A stretch of DNA of 33,893 bases from Planctomycetota bacterium (GTDB lineage Bacteria > Planctomycetota > Phycisphaerae > Phycisphaerales > SM1A02), in assembly GCA_022566725.1 (NCBI GenBank), contig JADFIM010000002.1:1-33893 (forward strand). Reading direction: 5' to 3'. The notes under the pieces are model-generated. The model was given only the letters and a program-made list of their open reading frames with translations. It was not told where the DNA came from and ran no database searches. The position numbers and the translations under genes were made by a program. Of this stretch, positions 7,494-16,406 are shown piece after piece; within the stretch, counting starts at the first letter, position 1; each line of letters starts with the position of its first letter.

Positions 7494-8822
7494 TTACCCT
7501 TCCGCCGCTTCGGCGTAGATCTGCAATACCCGCTCGACCGACCGTTCCCAACTAAACCGTTCCAGTTGCCGTTTTCCCCGGCTGCGAAGTTCCTGCCGCA
7601 GTCCCTCCTGCAGCAGCACCTGTTCTATACCGTGAGCGATATCGAAAACGTTCTCCGGATGCACCAGCACAGCCGCGTCTCCGACCACCTCCGGCAGCGA
7701 GGAGACGTTGGAGGTCACCACGGGCGTGCCCTGAGCCATCGCCTCCAGCGGCGGCAGCCCGAAGCCTTCATACAACGAGGGGAAGACGAAAACCTCCGCC
7801 GACTGGTAGAAAACCCTCAGCGTCTCCACCGGAACAAAGCCCAGGAAGCGCACGTCGTTTTGCACGCGCGTCCGAAGGACGGTGCGCCGCAGATCGGAGT
7901 GCGCGCTCAGGTCGTCTCCAATGATGACCAGCCGCAGATCGCGATAGACGGGGTGGTTCCGCAGCCTTCCCTTAATCACGGCGAACGCCTCGATCAAACG
8001 TGGAATATTTTTTTGCGGTTTGACGTTGCCCACGTAGAGCAGGAACGGATAGTTGACCTGGTATCGTTCCAGAATCAGTTGCTGCTCTTCCCGGCGGCTG
8101 CTCTGGGTGAAGCGCTCGTCGATGGCATTCTCCAGCAGTTCGTATCGAAGTTCATGCAGGGTCATCGATACGATGGACATGCCGACGAGCCGATCAATCA
8201 GCGTCCATTGCGATGCGGCCGCGCGTCCCAGTGCAAGCGAATGTTCAAAGGCGGCGATGCGCTGGACCTGATTACCTTGCTGTGCTTCGAGCCGCATCGA
8301 CGCGGTGAGGGCCTTGGCGAGGTGGAGGAATTGCGTGAGCTCCGGCAATTGGATGTTCATGAACAACGGTGGTGAACCCCGGGCTGGACGCACTGCCCGC
8401 GGGCAGGCGGCAGCTTGGGCCAGCAGATCAAACGCGCCACGCTCGCGCAGCATCTTGACCGCGAGGCGCTCCGGTTCGATGTCAGGCGGGATCGCCTGGG
8501 AGCCATACACGCGCGAAAAGTCCAGATAGAACTCCTTGTCTTCGTCGTGAGGCGCGAACTCCATCTCCTGAATCGCCGCCAGGACCTCATCGACGTATCC
8601 GCCGGCTTCGATGCACAGCGGCCAGCCGTTTTCACCTGCGGGCTGGGCTGATTCGCTCAGTTCAACGAGCTTCGCCGCGTAGTCGATCACTGGCGCCGGT
8701 TCGGCGATCGCCGCCCAATACACCTGATAGGCGATGAACAGGGCCGCTGCGCCACCGAGCCCAATGGCCAGATTGCGCGGCCGATACCATCGCTTGCGTC
8801 GCGGGGTCATAGCCGGAATCAT
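7494..8822 (-). CDS. Chimeric frame: planctomycete-type membrane protein fused to a glycosyltransferase C-terminus
   Basis: Residues 1-230 have a basic start, one membrane helix (about 17-38) and a soluble part I cannot name (IQEMEFAPHDEDKEFYLDFS). They match the style of planctomycete hypothetical proteins. Residues about 232-442 are the nucleotide-sugar-binding half of a GT-B family 4 glycosyltransferase: YPFLLYVGNVKPQKNIPRLI, then the EX7E region SLYEGFGLPPLEAMAQGTPV, ending in RFSWERSVERVLQIY. The glycosyltransferase lacks its N-terminal acceptor domain. The first protein seems to lack its own end. The start is well supported by GGAGG seven bases upstream. The frame passes from the left gene block into the right one. 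I think it is a joint made in assembly rather than a real fusion. Confidence 0.7.
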   Translation of the reverse strand: MIPAMTPRRKRWYRPRNLAIGLGGAAALFIAYQVYWAAIAEPAPVIDYAAKLVELSESAQPAGENGWPLCIEAGGYVDEVLAAIQEMEFAPHDEDKEFYLDFSRVYGSQAIPPDIEPERLAVKMLRERGAFDLLAQAAACPRAVRPARGSPPLFMNIQLPELTQFLHLAKALTASMRLEAQQGNQVQRIAAFEHSLALGRAAASQWTLIDRLVGMSIVSMTLHELRYELLENAIDERFTQSSRREEQQLILERYQVNYPFLLYVGNVKPQKNIPRLIEAFAVIKGRLRNHPVYRDLRLVIIGDDLSAHSDLRRTVLRTRVQNDVRFLGFVPVETLRVFYQSAEVFVFPSLYEGFGLPPLEAMAQGTPVVTSNVSSLPEVVGDAAVLVHPENVFDIAHGIEQVLLQEGLRQELRSRGKRQLERFSWERSVERVLQIYAEAAEG

Positions 8823-8916
8823 TGGATGACCTCCGCCGAACGACCCAGCCTAGCGCGCTCGGCTCGAGCTGGCGTGTCCGCAACTCGGGGCCGACGGACA
8901 TAGGAGCGCTGTCGGA

Positions 8917-10110
8917 CTATTCCACCACTCGGCCGATGATGCGCAGTTGCGCGGTATAGCCTGAGGCGTTCAACGTGAGTATCCCGTACAGCAGACCGGG
9001 CTTGGCCTGGACCGGCGTGATGCGAATTCGGAACTGGAGGAACTGGCCGTCTTGCTGTGCCTCGAGAAGCTGGGCCTCAAGGAACGGTGAATCGCTGGTT
9101 ACACCGGCCGTCATCGGATCGGGCGTATATCGCTCAACGAACTCGATCTTGGTGGCTACCTCAAACGGGTCGCCATCGCGCACCTCGCCCACGAGGATTC
9201 TCTGATCTTTCGGCACCCACGGCCGGCCGTGCGGTCGAGTCGGCTGCGTGGACTCGTGGCGAACTCGAACATCCACGACCGGGCAGTCCGCCCGGTCCGT
9301 CTCGATGACCCAGAACCATGGGAGAGAGGCCTCATTGAGCCGGTCCAAATCCCATCGGATCGTGTACGCACTGGCCGGCGGGTCGGTGGCGGGATCGAAG
9401 CCGATGAACTGGGGCGGCTCGCCGTGTGATCCCAGAATGCGAAACGGCTTGCCGTCCGTAGATTCCACGCGCAGTTCGCCTGAGGTCGTGTGCACCCATT
9501 CGTTGGCAACCCGTTCGGACGCCCGAATGTACGGCGGGGTGACGCGAATCGGCAAGCTGACCTCAGCCGTGAAGTAATACACCGCGAAGGTCTCGGTATA
9601 CCCCTCAAACACGATGCTGATCTTCTCCTTCTTCTCACCAAGTCCCGATTTCATATTCATTGTGGTGCTGAACTCGGTGAATCCGCCCGGCAGGATCTCC
9701 CGGCCGGCGAGGTTCTCGGCGACCGTGCAGCCACAACTCGTTATCGACCTGACGATCTTGAGCGGTTCTTGGCCAACATTCCAGATCTTGACCAACCCTG
9801 TGCCGGTTCCGCCCGGGGGGAGGTTGCCGAAGTCGAGCTGGGGGGGTTCGAATTCGACCGGCGGCCAGCCGGGGGGGTTGTCCTCGACCGATGACCGCAC
9901 GGGAATCGACCCAAGGTTGGGATTGCCAGCCGGCTTCACCTCGGATGGGTCAGGGTTCGAGCTTGTGACAGGGTTAGTCTCCGCTCCACAGCCGGCGATG
10001 CCGACCAACATCAACAACGTGACCATCAAAGCCCGCACAGTGATCGCGATCCGCCGGCCGGTCATCAGTCGCTGCAATCGCACCTCAACAGATTTGGTTC
10101 GCCCATGCAT
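8917..10110 (-). CDS. DUF1573-domain lipoprotein
   Basis: This 397-residue exported protein has a signal peptide ending in a lipobox (LMLVGIAGC, Cys 41), so it is probably lipid-anchored. Residues about 90-160 match the DUF1573 pattern (PQLDFGNLPPGGTGTGLVKI, then VRSITSCGCTVAE), an Ig-like, ASH-type fold common in Planctomycetota. The remaining C-terminal part, probably further beta domains, is unrecognised. No enzymatic motif is visible. GGAG eight bases upstream supports the start. It begins 14 bases after the hmgA stop, so it is likely co-transcribed with hmgA, though no functional link is evident. Confidence 0.7.
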   Translation of the reverse strand: MHGRTKSVEVRLQRLMTGRRIAITVRALMVTLLMLVGIAGCGAETNPVTSSNPDPSEVKPAGNPNLGSIPVRSSVEDNPPGWPPVEFEPPQLDFGNLPPGGTGTGLVKIWNVGQEPLKIVRSITSCGCTVAENLAGREILPGGFTEFSTTMNMKSGLGEKKEKISIVFEGYTETFAVYYFTAEVSLPIRVTPPYIRASERVANEWVHTTSGELRVESTDGKPFRILGSHGEPPQFIGFDPATDPPASAYTIRWDLDRLNEASLPWFWVIETDRADCPVVDVRVRHESTQPTRPHGRPWVPKDQRILVGEVRDGDPFEVATKIEFVERYTPDPMTAGVTSDSPFLEAQLLEAQQDGQFLQFRIRITPVQAKPGLLYGILTLNASGYTAQLRIIGRVVE

Positions 10111-10124
10111 CGGACGTACTCCGA

Positions 10125-11396
10125 TCAGCCGCTGGTATCGACGGCTTCCGTCAGCGGCTGCGCTTGGGGTTTCGCCTCACCGTTGGGCAGGTGCGCCCCG
10201 GCGATCTTCGGGAAATACTCGCCCTTCCAGCTTTCCGGATATTCCTGATCGTCCAGCTCCAACGCCGCCTTGGTCGGATACAGTGGGCGGAAGGTATCGC
10301 ACATCACCGCCAGCTCGTTGGTCCACTGCTTGCCGAGCGACAGCTCAACGGTACCCGGATGTGGGCCGTGGGGGATGCCTTGGGGGTGCAGGGTGATCGA
10401 GCCGATTTCGATCCCCTTACGGGCCTTGTAGTTCCCGTCAACGTAGTACAGGACTTCGTCGGAGTCGATGTTGGAGTGGTTGTAGGGGATGGGAATCGCT
10501 TGGGGGTGCCAGTCGAGCGCGCGCGGGCAGAATGAGCAGATCACGAAGTTGTGTGCCTCGAACGTCTGGTGCGTCGGCGGCGGCATGTGATGCTTGCCCG
10601 TAATCGGACTGAAATCGTCGATGTTGAACCGGTACGGGTAGTAGCAGCCGTCCCAGCCGACCACGTCCAGCGGGTGATAGTCGTAGATGTAGCTGTGTAC
10701 GCGGTCGCGGGCCTTGATCCTCACCTCGAATTGGCCCGCTTCGTCGTACGTCAACGGAAGCTCAGGCGGGCGCAGATCGCGCTCGCAGTACGGGGCATGC
10801 TCCAGGAACTGGGCGGTCTTCTTCGACAGGTATCGCGGCGGGGGCAAGATATGCGAGCCGTTGGCCGTCTCGATCACCAGGAACTTTGGCTTCGGCTCGC
10901 CCTCGGCGGGCTTGTCGAACTCCATCTTGTACGTGGCGCCTTTGGGGATAATGATGTAGTCCTTGGGGCGAAAGTTCAGCGTGCCGAAGGAGCTGTACAC
11001 CGTGCCCGAGCCGTAATGGATGAAGACGCACTCGTCGCCCATACCGTTCTTGTAGTGGTAGTTCATCGCCTCGGCGGGTGCGCAGAGGCTCATTTCGCAA
11101 TCGGCGTTGCCGAACAGTACCACTCGCCCAGTGATCGGATCGCCTTTCGGCTTCATCGGCATCGTCTTGAGATGCCGCATCCGCATCGTGTCGGTCTCGA
11201 CGTACTCGGGCTTCGTCGAATAGAGCGTCTTCCAACCGGTGACCTGCGTCGGCGGATGGATGTGGTACAGCGTGGTGGTGGGCCCAACGAATCCCTCTGT
11301 GCCAAAGACCTCCTCGGAATACAACGCACCGTCGGGGCGACGAAACTGAATGTGCCGCTTGGGCGGCAATTGACCGAGCTTGAAGTAGTAGGGCAT
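10125..11396 (-). CDS. hmgA: Homogentisate 1,2-dioxygenase
   Basis: This 423-residue cupin-fold enzyme opens the ring of homogentisate to maleylacetoacetate in tyrosine and phenylalanine degradation. Family landmarks are DVVGWDGCYYPYRFNIDDFS, PPPTHQTFEAHNFVICSFCP, PIPYNHSNIDSDEVLYYVDG and SITLHPQGIPHGPHPG. The last two carry the His/Glu/His iron ligands. The start has GAGGAG about nine bases upstream. A TACAAT -10-like hexamer lies about 40 bases upstream (11436-11441). hppD, the preceding pathway enzyme, is 1.8 kb upstream on the same strand. maiA and fahA are not in the window. Confidence 0.92.
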   Translation of the reverse strand: MPYYFKLGQLPPKRHIQFRRPDGALYSEEVFGTEGFVGPTTTLYHIHPPTQVTGWKTLYSTKPEYVETDTMRMRHLKTMPMKPKGDPITGRVVLFGNADCEMSLCAPAEAMNYHYKNGMGDECVFIHYGSGTVYSSFGTLNFRPKDYIIIPKGATYKMEFDKPAEGEPKPKFLVIETANGSHILPPPRYLSKKTAQFLEHAPYCERDLRPPELPLTYDEAGQFEVRIKARDRVHSYIYDYHPLDVVGWDGCYYPYRFNIDDFSPITGKHHMPPPTHQTFEAHNFVICSFCPRALDWHPQAIPIPYNHSNIDSDEVLYYVDGNYKARKGIEIGSITLHPQGIPHGPHPGTVELSLGKQWTNELAVMCDTFRPLYPTKAALELDDQEYPESWKGEYFPKIAGAHLPNGEAKPQAQPLTEAVDTSG

Positions 11397-11505
11397 GGGG
11401 CTTGCTCCTCGGCAATCTGCTCGAATTCGACCCCTATTGTAGCGGGATCGTCTGCTGAGGACGGGTTGAGTTGAGCGAGCCGCGCCGTCCTCAGCCTCGG
11501 CCCGC

Positions 11506-12105
11506 CTATGAGGCGCGGAGGCGGGGAAGGAAGCGCCCGGTGCGGCTCATGTACGCGCGGTACTCATCGCCGAACTTCGCGATCAGATTCGCCTCTTCCC
11601 TGGAGGTTCGCGCCCGCAGCACAGCGAAGGCCAGCCCGCACATGAGCAATATGAACCAGTTGGCGGTGAGCAGAACATAGGCGGCGCACAGCACCACACC
11701 GGACGAGTACAGCGGATGCCGAACCCAGCGGTAAGGGCCGCCTGTCACCAGGGTGTGATGCGATCTCGTCCGCGCAGTACGAGTGACGTTGGCTCCAAGG
11801 TGTCGCAGCGTCCAAAACAACAGACCCAGCACGATCAGACCGAATAGTCCGCCGAGCAATCGCAGCTGCGGCACAAGTTCAAGCTGCGACCATGCCATCC
11901 ACTTGGGATTGATGAGATAGGTCACGACACTCGCCATTGCTCCGAAGCCAAACAGCGACAACAAGGTGTCAATCGCGAGTCCATTCTCGCGTGGCGAGAT
12001 GGGTCCGCCGGACTTGGCCCCTTTGCGGCGAAAGTAGATGCTTATGCCGGCGCCGCTGACGATGATCGCCAACAACACCCATCTGTACACGTTCTCATCG
12101 ATCAT
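11506..12105 (-). CDS. Isoprenylcysteine carboxyl methyltransferase-family membrane protein
   Basis: This 199-residue protein has four or five hydrophobic segments. Its C-terminal half carries the ICMT/PEMT signature GPYRWVRHPLYSSGVV followed by REEANLIAKFGDEYRAYMSR. Members are SAM-dependent membrane methyltransferases of poorly defined substrate in bacteria. The protein lies between orphan hicB and hmgA on the same strand. The link to tyrosine degradation is by position only. Confidence 0.8.
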   Translation of the reverse strand: MIDENVYRWVLLAIIVSGAGISIYFRRKGAKSGGPISPRENGLAIDTLLSLFGFGAMASVVTYLINPKWMAWSQLELVPQLRLLGGLFGLIVLGLLFWTLRHLGANVTRTARTRSHHTLVTGGPYRWVRHPLYSSGVVLCAAYVLLTANWFILLMCGLAFAVLRARTSREEANLIAKFGDEYRAYMSRTGRFLPRLRAS

Positions 12106-12155
12106 GTGAGCTCATCCCGCACCGCATACTGTCGCGCGGTCATGCGTTTCGACGG

Positions 12156-12401
12156 TCATGCGGCCGTCTCGACGTATTCCGCCGTTGCCGATGGCTTGGG
12201 GATCGCCTGGCCGTCCTCTTTCATACCCTGCAGATGCAGTTCGATCGCCTCGGTGATACGCTTCCGCACAAGCGGTTGCGTCCGACCGGTTGCTACACAG
12301 CCGGGCAGATCAGGAACGTACGCAGAAAAGTTTCTATTCGCCTTTTCGATAACGACCGCGTACCGCAGTGAGTTCGCGCGCTTCGATTTCATCAACATCA
12401 T
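12156..12401 (-). CDS. HicB-family antitoxin-like protein without HicA
   Basis: This 81-residue protein matches the HicB partial RNase H fold: YAVVIEKANRNFSAYVPDLP, then GCVATG and ITEAIELHLQGMKEDGQAIP. HicB antitoxins normally pair with a small HicA ribonuclease, which is usually adjacent. No HicA-like frame lies on either side: upstream is an hppD tail copy and downstream is the methyltransferase gene. There is no C-terminal DNA-binding domain. It begins 16 bases after the displaced hppD tail stop, so it was probably once next to hppD. It may be an orphan antitoxin or have a separate role. Confidence 0.8.
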   Translation of the reverse strand: MMLMKSKRANSLRYAVVIEKANRNFSAYVPDLPGCVATGRTQPLVRKRITEAIELHLQGMKEDGQAIPKPSATAEYVETAA

Positions 12402-12417
12402 TTACTCTGGGGGAGCT

Positions 12418-12513
<96 letters not shown>

Positions 12514-12741
12514 TCATCCGGCCTTGCCATCCTTCTCGTCGATTCGCCTGACGTGATAGTGCCCGTGTTCATCGGGGACCGATTCGTAGATCCAGCCCAT
12601 CTTCTCGGCAAAAGCGTCGGCTCGCTCGCGAATGTAAGCGTCCCGCTGTTCGGCGGTCATGCCCTTGGTCTCCCCCGCGACCCGGGCCTGAATCTGCCGC
12701 TTCATTTGAACACAGTCAAAGTCGTTCTTCGTCTTTGCCAT
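12514..12741 (-). CDS. Small partner protein of a PIN toxin, putative antitoxin
   Basis: The protein is about 75 residues: MAKTKNDFDCVQMKRQIQAR at the start, a charged helical middle with GMTAEQRDAYIRERADAF, and a polar end. I recognise the FDCVxMKR start from small proteins commonly encoded beside PIN-domain toxins of this subtype, so I call it a putative antitoxin. A DNA-binding motif is not clear. I chose ATG at 12741 rather than TTG at 12747. It overlaps the end of the PIN gene by about 26 bases, so translation is likely coupled. Confidence 0.6.
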   Translation of the reverse strand: MAKTKNDFDCVQMKRQIQARVAGETKGMTAEQRDAYIRERADAFAEKMGWIYESVPDEHGHYHVRRIDEKDGKAG

Positions 12742-13201
12742 AGACAATCTCTGGGGGGGAGTGGATGCTCAGCGATCGGTAGTTCAGCCGCAGGTTGACG
12801 GCATTGAATCCACGTATCCTATCGTAGTTGACAATGTGCCGGAAGTTCCAACTGACCAACAGATCGGCATTATGGGCTGTCGCGATGGCCACATGAGTCG
12901 CATCATCAAACGATCCCGTCCCGAGGACTCCGGCATCGAGATAGGCTTGGCGCAGTTCGGCAACATCGGGCGTTATCGGGCAACGGATGATTCGATCGTC
13001 GGATAGGCTGGCAACGATCTCCTGAACGTGATCCGGCGCGAGTGCTAACTCCGCTTCGGTCGTCGCGCCCAGCAGCACGAGAAACCGTCCGGCGTTGACT
13101 CCCTCGAAGAATCGCTTGCTTGAATCCTGAAATCGTTCCTCGAAGCATCCGCCGAATACGGACGTATCGGCGTAAGCGCGGATCGGACGAGTAGAGGTCA
13201 C
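12716..13201 (-). CDS. PIN-domain protein, VapC-like putative toxin
   Basis: This 161-residue PIN-domain protein is a probable Mg-dependent ribonuclease toxin. Acidic active-site residues are in place: Asp in AYADTSVFGGCF, Glu in ATTEAELALAP, and the Asp pair in GSFDDATHVAIA. The DLLVSWNFRHIVNYDRI segment is typical of this PIN subtype, which usually sits next to a small FDCVEMKR-type protein. Translation starts at GTG, overlapping the hppD TGA (GTGA), so expression is coupled to hppD. The module lies exactly between two copies of the hppD 3' end. Confidence 0.8.
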   Translation of the reverse strand: MTSTRPIRAYADTSVFGGCFEERFQDSSKRFFEGVNAGRFLVLLGATTEAELALAPDHVQEIVASLSDDRIIRCPITPDVAELRQAYLDAGVLGTGSFDDATHVAIATAHNADLLVSWNFRHIVNYDRIRGFNAVNLRLNYRSLSIHSPPEIVYGKDEERL

Positions 13202-13293
13202 AGATTCCCTCGGCGGGCTTGTTCGAGCTCCAGCGACTCGAAGAGGGCCTTGAAGTTGCCTTTGCCGAAGCTCTGCGATCCGCGTCGGCAGAT
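13198..13293 (+). repeat. Direct repeat left arm (3' end of intact hppD)
   Basis: This is the last 31 codons plus stop of intact hppD. It matches 12418-12513 in reading frame and protein sequence. Confidence 0.9.
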
Positions 13294-14394
13294 GATCTCG
13301 AAGAACAGCGTCGGGCGGTCCTGAAGCGGCTTGGTGAACAGTTGCAGCAGATACCCCTCGTCATCGGCGTCAACGAGGATGCCGAGGTCCCGGATGCGCT
13401 GGTGATCCTCCTTGATCTCCCATCCCATCTTGGACACGCGGTCCCAGACGGTCTGGTAGTACTCATCGGGGATGCGCAGAAAATCCACCCCCCGGCGGTG
13501 CAGCTCCGCCACGCTGGCCAGCTCATCATCGGTGCGGAAGGCCAGGTGCTGCACGCCCGGCTCATCATCGTGCCAGTCGAGGTACTCCTGAATCTGGCTC
13601 TTGCGTTTGCCGTGGGCCGGCTCGTTGATGGGCACCTTGATAGTGCCGAAACCTGAATCCATCACCTTGGACATCAGCGCCGAGTACTCCGTCGAGATGT
13701 CCTTGTCGTCGAAGTGCTTGAACTGCTTGAAGCCGAGCACATCTTCATACCACTTCACCCAATGGTTCATCTTCCCCAGCTCGACGTTGCCCACGCAGTG
13801 ATCGACGTACATCAGCCCACAGGGATGGGCCTGGTTGTACTCGTTGAGCGCAAATGACTCCACGGGCTCGAACCTGGGCATGAATGGGCCGCCGCCCTGA
13901 ATGTTCTCCAGTTTGTACCGGCCGTTGCGGGAGACGAAACTGTGGACACATCGGCCGAAGGTCTTGATCCCGGCGATGACGACCGTGCCGTCCCCGGAAT
14001 CGTCAGTCATCTCGACGGGTTCGTAGGCAGGTTCCCCGCCGTTCTTGATGGCCTGTTCGTAGGCGGCAGCCGCGTCGCGGACGGTGAAGGCGATGTCCTT
14101 GATCCCGTCGCCGTGGCGCATCACCTCGCGCTGGGCGGCGTGGTCTTTGTGCAACCCGGTGCTCAACACCAAACGAATGTTGCCCTGGGTGAGCAGGTAG
14201 CTGGCTTCCTCGCGGCAACCGGTGGTGAGGTCCGCAAGCTGCGCGACCTGGAAGCCGAAACAGTGCGCGTAGAAATACGCCGCTTGCTTGGCGTTGCCGA
14301 CGTAGAACCGCACGTGATCTACGTCGATCAGTCGCAGCGGATCGGTTTCTGGGGCGGTCTTGGGCCTTGACGACGGTGTGCTGGCGGTGGTCAT
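13198..14394 (-). CDS. hppD: 4-Hydroxyphenylpyruvate dioxygenase
   Basis: This 398-residue Fe(II) enzyme converts 4-hydroxyphenylpyruvate to homogentisate, the step before HmgA. Both vicinal-oxygen-chelate domains are present. The iron ligands are His in YVDHCVGNVELGKMNHW, His in DEPGVQHLAFRT and Glu in RPTLFFEIICRRG, and the C-terminal helix is complete. I place the start at ATG 14394, which has AGGAG eight bases upstream; an upstream ATG at 14448 would add a poorly conserved 18-residue tail. The last 31 codons appear to have been exchanged or duplicated along with the downstream toxin module. Confidence 0.93.
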   Translation of the reverse strand: MTTASTPSSRPKTAPETDPLRLIDVDHVRFYVGNAKQAAYFYAHCFGFQVAQLADLTTGCREEASYLLTQGNIRLVLSTGLHKDHAAQREVMRHGDGIKDIAFTVRDAAAAYEQAIKNGGEPAYEPVEMTDDSGDGTVVIAGIKTFGRCVHSFVSRNGRYKLENIQGGGPFMPRFEPVESFALNEYNQAHPCGLMYVDHCVGNVELGKMNHWVKWYEDVLGFKQFKHFDDKDISTEYSALMSKVMDSGFGTIKVPINEPAHGKRKSQIQEYLDWHDDEPGVQHLAFRTDDELASVAELHRRGVDFLRIPDEYYQTVWDRVSKMGWEIKEDHQRIRDLGILVDADDEGYLLQLFTKPLQDRPTLFFEIICRRGSQSFGKGNFKALFESLELEQARRGNL

Positions 14395-14671
14395 GGGAGT
14401 CGATCTCCTGGATCTGGGGCGGTCGCCCGCCATTTGCGGCGATGGCACAACACGCTTGGCGTATGATATGGGCCGCCACCGGCTCGGGGCATGACCATGG
14501 GCCCTGTTGGCCTAATTGCAGCGGGGCCAGGTCTGAACCCGCCTCGGCTCTGGCGAATCATGGCCAGTCGGGCGGCGGTAGGGACGTGTCCGAGCGACTT
14601 GACCGGCGGGCCTGAACGGCCGGGGGGAGTTAGGGTACACTGCTTGACCATTTTAGAGAAAGGATAATGTC

Positions 14672-16258
14672 ATGGGTGTAGTCATTGTCGTCGGGCTGGG
14701 ATTGGCTATCGCGATTGTTGTGGCAGCGGTGAAATATCCCGCCGCGAGCCCCCGTGCCACCGCCAGCCTCCGTGCCGGAGCGGGGGTGGTGGCGTTGTTC
14801 GTATTGGCTGTGTCGGTCGTGATGAGCTCGGTTCGGTACGTCGGCGAAGATTTCGCGGGGATCGTCATCAAGAACATCGCCGTCAAGGACCTTCCCCAGG
14901 GGCAGATCATCGCCACCCAGGGCGAGAAAGGGCCTCAAGCCAAGATCCTCGGTCCCGGCTGGAAGTTCGGCTACTGGCCGGTCATCTACGACATCGAGAA
15001 AGACCGCGTGATCGAAATCAAGGAAGGCCAAGTCGGCCTCATGACGACGACGGACGGACGGCCGCTGCCGCTGGGTGAGATCTACGCCCCGGAATGGTCG
15101 CAGGAGGAGTTCCAAAAGATGCTCGGTGCCGAGTATTTTCTCGGGCCCGCCCAGGGATACAAAGGACCGCAGGCATCCGTGCTCACACCCGGCAAGTACC
15201 GGCTGAACACCCGGCTGTTCCATGTCGAGATTGTCCCGGTGACGAACATCGAAAAGGCGACGGTCGGCGTGGTCAAGGCCAACGTCGGCGAGAAGGCACC
15301 CGCGACAACGGACATGGCCATCGTCGACCGCGGGCAACGAGGCATCTGGCGCCAGCCACTAATGCCAGATAAATACTATCTGAACACGAAGGCGTTGCAG
15401 ATGACGATTGTCTCCACCGAAGCGCAGGTCATGCGATACACCAAGGCCGCGCAGGCCGGCGAGGAGCGGGAGATCACGGTCCGCTCCTCAGACGGTTTCA
15501 CCTTCCCGGTCGATGTCCGCGTGGAGTACGAGATCACACCCGACGACGCGGCGATCGTCGTTGCGAGGTTCGGTGGCGACTGGGAACGGATGCAGAATCG
15601 CTTGAACTCCGCGGTTCGGGCGATCTTCCGCAACAACGCCGAGGGCGTCAAGGCCCTGGACTACGTGCAGCAGCGATCGCTGCAGGAGTCACAGTCGCTG
15701 CTGCTGCTGGCCGCGGAAATGTCGAAGGTCGGCGTGACCGTGACCGCAGTCCGCATCGGCGACGTTGGCGATGAGCAGACGCTTGGCGCGCTGTTGAAGA
15801 CCCAGACCGATCGTGAAATCGCACTTCAGGAGCAGGTCACCTTCCAGGAGCAGCAGCGGGCGGCGGAGCAGCAAAAGGCGTTGTCCCGAACCCAGCAGGA
15901 AGCGGAGGAAGAACGGCGTTTGGCGACCGCGATGTATGAAGTCCAGATCGCCGAGCAGGACAAAGAGCGCCGCATCATCGAAGCGGGCGCCGAAGCCGAG
16001 GCGATCCGGATCAAGGCCGAGGCACAGGCCGAGGCCTATCGCGTCATTGCCCTGCAGATCGGCTCGGGCAACGCGGCGCTGCTCGAACTGCTCAAGATCG
16101 TCGGCGAGCGCGGCATCAACATCACCCCCCGCGTCATGGTCGTCGGCTCGAATGGTGGAAATGTCGGCACAGGGGGATCAACCGAAGCCACGGCTCTCAT
16201 CGGCACTATGCTCGACACCATGATCAGCCGCCAGGAGCCATCCGCCAAGCCTCAGTAG
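14672..16258 (+). CDS. Band-7/SPFH (flotillin-like) membrane protein
   Basis: This 528-residue protein starts with two hydrophobic helices (about 2-20 and 38-55). A long SPFH/band-7 region follows (SSDGFTFPVDVRVEYEITPD, NRLNSAVRAIFRNN), then a charged coiled coil (about 385-460, AEQQKALSRTQQEAEEERR). The segment near AEAEAIRIKAEAQAEAYRVI is typical of flotillin-like scaffold proteins, which organise membrane microdomains or quality-control complexes. The two sections LTPGKYRLNTRLFHVEIVPV and PLMPDKYYLNTKALQMTIVS look like internal repeats. The start has AAAGGA upstream. Transcribed divergently from hppD across a 277-base gap in which I see no further gene. Confidence 0.85.
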   Translation: MGVVIVVGLGLAIAIVVAAVKYPAASPRATASLRAGAGVVALFVLAVSVVMSSVRYVGEDFAGIVIKNIAVKDLPQGQIIATQGEKGPQAKILGPGWKFGYWPVIYDIEKDRVIEIKEGQVGLMTTTDGRPLPLGEIYAPEWSQEEFQKMLGAEYFLGPAQGYKGPQASVLTPGKYRLNTRLFHVEIVPVTNIEKATVGVVKANVGEKAPATTDMAIVDRGQRGIWRQPLMPDKYYLNTKALQMTIVSTEAQVMRYTKAAQAGEEREITVRSSDGFTFPVDVRVEYEITPDDAAIVVARFGGDWERMQNRLNSAVRAIFRNNAEGVKALDYVQQRSLQESQSLLLLAAEMSKVGVTVTAVRIGDVGDEQTLGALLKTQTDREIALQEQVTFQEQQRAAEQQKALSRTQQEAEEERRLATAMYEVQIAEQDKERRIIEAGAEAEAIRIKAEAQAEAYRVIALQIGSGNAALLELLKIVGERGINITPRVMVVGSNGGNVGTGGSTEATALIGTMLDTMISRQEPSAKPQ

Positions 16259-16391
16259 CAACCGGCTTCAACGCGCAAGATTGAAAGAGAGCAAATCCCC
16301 GGCCGGTTATCGCCGACCTCCATTCTTGGTCGGGGCTGTTACACCATCCGGTCCAACGCCAACCAGGCGGACCCGCGCAACGTCAACGGAC

Positions 16392-16397
16392 TATTAT
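16392..16397 (+). promoter_or_regulatory. Possible -10 hexamer for groES, leaderless start
   Basis: TATTAT ends nine bases before the groES ATG at 16407. No Shine-Dalgarno sequence is visible, so the mRNA may begin at or just before the start codon. Confidence 0.35.
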
Positions 16398-16406
16398 CAC
16401 GGCGCC

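Noticed and set aside
16281-16406. Longer GroES start
   Set aside because: The upstream 42 residues are Pro/Thr/Arg-rich and unlike any GroES; the ATG at 16407 fits the family start.
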